Shown piece after piece: positions 6,791 to 8,991 of a stretch of DNA of 8,991 bases (its first letter is position 1; every line of letters starts with the position of its first letter). This DNA is from Candidatus Latescibacterota bacterium. GTDB lineage: Bacteria; Latescibacterota; UBA2968; UBA8231. The notes under the pieces are model-generated. The model was not told where the DNA came from and ran no database searches. It saw nothing but the letters and a program-made list of their open reading frames with translations. The stretch lies in assembly GCA_022825185.1 (NCBI GenBank), contig JAJDYK010000007.1, forward strand, positions 1-8,991, in the 5' to 3' direction. The translations under genes were made by a program, and so were the position numbers.

Positions 6791-6824
6791 AAAAATCAAA
6801 TAAGGCCAAGCCGCCAGCGGCCTT
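6791..6824 (-). terminator. Terminator-like hairpin after the sigma-factor gene
   Basis: On the minus strand AAGGCC (6824-6819) and GGCCTT (6807-6802) can form a stem. An alternative nested stem GCCGC/GCGGC is also possible. ATTTGATTTTT follows. It lies 37 bases after the sigma stop and just before the tRNA promoter, which fits separate transcription of the two genes. The interrupted T run makes this a moderate call. Confidence 0.5.
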
Positions 6825-6852
6825 GTTCACCCACTTTTCTCGCCCCGCAGCA

Positions 6853-6869
6853 GCGGACAATTAGTCCGC
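6853..6869 (-). repeat. Inverted repeat enclosing the sigma-factor stop codon
   Basis: GCGGAC and GTCCGC form a perfect 6-bp stem with a 5-base loop that contains the TAA stop (6863-6861). No T run follows, so it is not an intrinsic terminator. It could stabilise the mRNA 3' end or be chance. Confidence 0.35.
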
Positions 6870-7706
6870 GTAATACTCCTTGAGAGAGTCGCAGCGAGCA
6901 GGATGGCGGAGCTTCTGCAGGGCCTTTTCCTTGATTTGCCGCACCCGCTCCCGCGTGCGCCCGACATAGGCCCCGATTTTCTCCAAAGTCATCGGCTCGT
7001 GTCCATCCAATCCGTAATACATTTTCAGGACGCGCGCCTCGCCCTCGGTCAGGGCGTGCATGGCGTTGTAAATTTCCTCTTTGAGCTCGTCGCTGGAGAG
7101 GGCCTCGTCGCTGGGCGGCTGACTATAGTCTGGAATCAGATCGCCGAAACAGCGATCCGGTTCGGATTCGTCACAGGGCATCTCCAGCGAAACCGGCCTT
7201 TGGGCCAGCCGCAACAGGAGTTCCATATCACCGGGTTCGACCTCTAGCTCTTCGGCTATTTCCTCTACTTCTGGGGGACGCCCTAGCCCCTGTTCGAGCT
7301 TGTTGAGCACCCTATTGACGCGCGTCAGTTCGCCGATGCGATTCAGCGGCAACCGCACGATGCGCGACTGGTTGGCCAACGCTTGCAGGATTGACTGGCG
7401 GATCCACCACACGGCATAGGAAATGAACTTGAAGCCCTTCGTGCCGTCAAAGCGCTTGGCAGCGATGATAAGCCCCAAATTCCCCTCGTTGATCAGATCC
7501 GAAAGCGGCAGGCCCAAATTCTGATATTGCTTCGCCACGCTTACGACAAAGCGCAGGTTGGCTTTGACCAGATTGGATAGGGCCTCTTCATCGCCCTCTT
7601 TTATTTGCTGGGCGATGGCCACTTCGTCCTCGGACGATAGCCCGACGGCATCTTCGATCTCGTGGAAATACTGATCGACGATAGAATCGGTCTGCAAGGT
7701 AGTCAT
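6861..7706 (-). CDS. rpoD: Primary-type RNA polymerase sigma-70 factor
   Basis: I choose the ATG at 7706, giving 281 residues, because AGGAGG stands 9 bases before it and homology begins there. A reading frame open to 7829 would add 41 unrelated residues. Region 1.2 covers about 7-40, and region 2 about 42-112 with NLRFVVSVAKQYQ, DLINEGNLGL, FKFISYAVWWIRQSI and the RIVRLPLN junction (115-122). Region 3 covers about 125-195. Region 4 covers about 208-270, with the HTH EKIGAYVGRTRERVRQIKEKALQKLR. Region 1.1 and the long non-conserved insert of proteobacterial RpoD are missing. This compact form is usual for the housekeeping sigma of Bacteroidetes and related groups and for RpoS-like factors elsewhere. 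The conserved WWIRQ and RERVRQIKEKAL motifs argue for recognition of TTGACA/TATAAT-like promoters, which fits the promoters seen in this window. Whether it is the sole housekeeping sigma or a paralogue cannot be decided here. Confidence 0.93.
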   Translation of the reverse strand: MTTLQTDSIVDQYFHEIEDAVGLSSEDEVAIAQQIKEGDEEALSNLVKANLRFVVSVAKQYQNLGLPLSDLINEGNLGLIIAAKRFDGTKGFKFISYAVWWIRQSILQALANQSRIVRLPLNRIGELTRVNRVLNKLEQGLGRPPEVEEIAEELEVEPGDMELLLRLAQRPVSLEMPCDESEPDRCFGDLIPDYSQPPSDEALSSDELKEEIYNAMHALTEGEARVLKMYYGLDGHEPMTLEKIGAYVGRTRERVRQIKEKALQKLRHPARCDSLKEYYAD

Positions 7707-7795
7707 AACTTGACGCCTCCTGTTGCTAATGAGCCAGCAGGGGACTCGTGGCTGCATTAAGCTATGATGGTACCTAATTAGGAACGAGCAGGGAG

Positions 7796-7824
7796 TTCGG
7801 ATGTGTGGGGGAAGTACATCCGAA
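7796..7824 (-). promoter_or_regulatory. Hairpin in the sigma-factor mRNA leader
   Basis: TTCGGATGT (7796-7804) and ACATCCGAA (7816-7824) form a perfect 9-bp stem with an 11-base loop. On the minus-strand mRNA the loop is C-rich (CTTCCCCCAC). It lies about 90 bases upstream of the start codon, within the predicted leader. No T run follows, so it is more likely a regulatory or stabilising leader element than a terminator. I do not recognise it as a known riboswitch. Confidence 0.5.
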
Positions 7825-7864
7825 AGCAAAGCGGTTTTGAAAAAACCTCAAGAGGATTCGGTAT

Positions 7865-7892
7865 AATATAGGGTTAAATATTCTATAATCAA
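7865..7892 (-). promoter_or_regulatory. Putative promoter of the sigma-factor gene
   Basis: On the minus strand TTGATT (7892-7887) is followed by TATATT (7870-7865) after 16 bases, or by TATTAT (7868-7863) after 18. Transcription would start near 7857, leaving a leader of about 150 bases. The region 7865-7925 is conspicuously AT-rich compared with its surroundings, which fits an AT-rich upstream element. Confidence 0.45.
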
Positions 7893-7944
7893 CTGTTTTT
7901 TTATTTACTTATGTTTTTATTTTATCGACGATTTGGTGCTTGGC
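7893..7944. other. AT-rich spacer between the HpaB-family and sigma-factor genes
   Basis: This 52-bp stretch is rich in A and T (T on the plus strand) and carries no reading frame of note. I see no convincing stem-loop terminator for the HpaB-family gene in it, so transcripts from that gene may run on towards the sigma-factor gene or stop by another means. Confidence 0.4.
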
Positions 7945-8991
7945 TCAATCTAGGCCGATAGCTTCTTTGGCCAGCCGTACACAACGCTCGACATCGTAAT
8001 CTCGCAAAATGGTAATTTTCTGGGTTTCCAATGAGCCTTCGGCGTGAATGGCCAATAGCTCGTTGTACCCGCCAAAAGTTGAAGCCGTCAGGTCGCGCAC
8101 CAAGTTGATTGCCTTCAGCCGCGCCTCAGCATTGACGCCGCTTCCACCGCCCAAGAAGTGTTCGATATAGCCTTTGGTCTCGGGATTGGCGAAGTCCTCT
8201 TCCGACGGCCCAGTGACTACCAACCCTCCGGCAATGTCCTGGACCCAAGACACAGCTTGGTGGTAGTTATTGGCAAAGTGGAATTTGGCCAAGTTGGTAA
8301 AGACAATATTGGGCACGGCCGTGCCATTTGCAGCAATGCGGCAATCGTGGGCCGCGGCCAAGGTCAGCCCGCGGACGGTCTCGGCATAGGTGATGAGCTT
8401 GGTCAGTTTCTCGCGCACATGGCCGGCCTTGGCGATGCCGTTGTACTGGGCTAAGAGCGCCGCCGCCCCGATAAAGAGGTCGCAGAGCGGCGGTTTGTAG
8501 GAGGCGGCTGTAAAGCGATGGAATTCGACAAAGGCGTTGGCCAGCGGCCCGGCGTATTGCCATTCCCCTTTGAGGAAGACGCGCTCGTTGGGAATAAAGA
8601 CATCGTCGAAGATCGTCAGCGTGTCGATCATGCGGTGCTCGGAACTGACCGGGTGGTGAAACTGGCTCACCGGCGGCGAGCCAAAGGGGCTGGCGATTAG
8701 CTTGAGCCCCGGCGCATTGACCGGCGTGGCAAAGGCAACGGCATAAGCCGCGTCCTCCTCCTTGAGCGCACGGGTTGGCAAGATGATGAGTTCATCGACA
8801 TACGGGGCACAGGTCGTATGGGCTTTGGCCCCGCGCACCACGATTCCATCGCTTCGCTCCTCGACAATGTGGACATAGTAATCGGGGTGCGCTTGCTGCG
8901 AGGGCAAGAGACTGCGGTCGCCTTTTACATCGGTTTGGGCCACGGCCAAGCTCAAGTCGCGCTGCTTGCACTCGCGGTGGAAGGCTTGCAC
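7945..8991 (-). CDS. 4-hydroxyphenylacetate 3-hydroxylase / 4-hydroxybutyryl-CoA dehydratase family enzyme (N-terminus cut by window edge)
   Basis: The 348 C-terminal residues are visible; the first codon in the window (GTG) is probably an internal Val. The chain belongs to the HpaB/AbfD flavoprotein family, which has an acyl-CoA-dehydrogenase-like fold and binds FAD. Typical segments are DVKGDRSLLPSQQ (21-33), DGIVVRGAKAHTT (48-60), FDDVFIPNERVFL (128-140), FHRFTAASY (157-165), IGAAALLAQYNGI (174-186) and QDIAGGLVVTGPSEEDF (251-267). The KGDRS, VRGAKAH and IAGGL segments look most like the 4-hydroxybutyryl-CoA dehydratase side. However, that enzyme needs a [4Fe-4S] cluster held by three Cys and one His. 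Here the His is present (H158), but the Cys expected 7 residues later is Tyr (Y165). I therefore do not assign the dehydratase. It may be an FAD-dependent hydroxylase or a relative of unknown substrate. Full family members are about 480-520 residues, so roughly 130-170 are missing. Confidence 0.85.
   Translation of the reverse strand: MQAFHRECKQRDLSLAVAQTDVKGDRSLLPSQQAHPDYYVHIVEERSDGIVVRGAKAHTTCAPYVDELIILPTRALKEEDAAYAVAFATPVNAPGLKLIASPFGSPPVSQFHHPVSSEHRMIDTLTIFDDVFIPNERVFLKGEWQYAGPLANAFVEFHRFTAASYKPPLCDLFIGAAALLAQYNGIAKAGHVREKLTKLITYAETVRGLTLAAAHDCRIAANGTAVPNIVFTNLAKFHFANNYHQAVSWVQDIAGGLVVTGPSEEDFANPETKGYIEHFLGGGSGVNAEARLKAINLVRDLTASTFGGYNELLAIHAEGSLETQKITILRDYDVERCVRLAKEAIGLD

Noticed and set aside
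7707..7829. 41-residue N-terminal extension of the sigma factor
   Set aside because: Its residues do not resemble any sigma region, it covers the leader hairpin, and a textbook AGGAGG precedes the ATG at 7706.
7841..7856. CCTCTTGAGG followed by T's on the minus strand, resembling a tiny attenuator
   Set aside because: The stem would be only 3-4 bp with a 2-4 base loop, and it sits right at the predicted transcript start, too short and too early to act as a terminator.
7837..7867. Plus-strand promoter-like pair TTGAAA and TATAAT
   Set aside because: The spacing is 19 bp and there is no plus-strand gene downstream; it would only make RNA antisense to the HpaB-family gene. The same AT-rich patch is better explained as the minus-strand sigma promoter.

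Overview
The window is an ordinary-looking chromosomal stretch from a Gram-negative bacterium. It carries an Omp85-type outer-membrane barrel, a lipoprotein and two exported proteins. The coding DNA is moderately GC-rich, with AT-rich spacers at roughly 6765-6800 and 7865-7925. The sigma-70 factor is short, lacks region 1.1, and resembles the housekeeping sigma factors of the Bacteroidetes/FCB side of the bacteria more than the long proteobacterial RpoD. A phylum outside the Proteobacteria (FCB-like, or one of the sulfatase-rich marine or sediment lineages) is therefore my inference, not something the sequence proves. I see no transposase, integrase, phage gene, CRISPR array or defence island.

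Layout, left to right. (1) A sulfatase on the minus strand fills 1-1307 and runs off the left edge. (2) A secreted DUF547 protein on the plus strand (1444-2259) is divergent from the sulfatase and ends in a small hairpin terminator. (3) A two-gene minus-strand operon follows: a lipoprotein of an uncharacterised conserved family (3133-3801), then a fusion of an XRE-type DNA-binding domain to a GloC-like metallo-beta-lactamase hydrolase (2284-3126), 6 bp apart. (4) Diverging from that operon are a single-POTRA Omp85-like outer-membrane protein (3980-5479) and a secreted MsrA-MsrB methionine sulfoxide reductase (5543-6598), closed by a strong terminator at 6629-6681. (5) On the minus strand lie tRNA-Asn(GUU) (6685-6760) and a primary-type sigma-70 factor (6861-7706) with a long leader containing a hairpin. 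(6) A 4-hydroxyphenylacetate 3-hydroxylase / 4-hydroxybutyryl-CoA dehydratase family enzyme (7945-8991, minus) runs off the right edge.

Functionally, the centre looks like an envelope and stress neighbourhood: outer-membrane barrel, periplasmic repair of oxidised methionines, a surface or periplasmic lipoprotein, and a thioester or detoxification-type hydrolase. The flanks are catabolic (sulfate ester/sulfamate removal and an HpaB-family enzyme) plus core information genes (sigma factor, tRNA). I found no clearly new multi-gene system. The points most worth checking are the altered cysteine sets in the MsrB domain and in the HpaB-family enzyme, the XRE-hydrolase fusion and its lipoprotein partner, and the structured leader of the sigma-factor gene.
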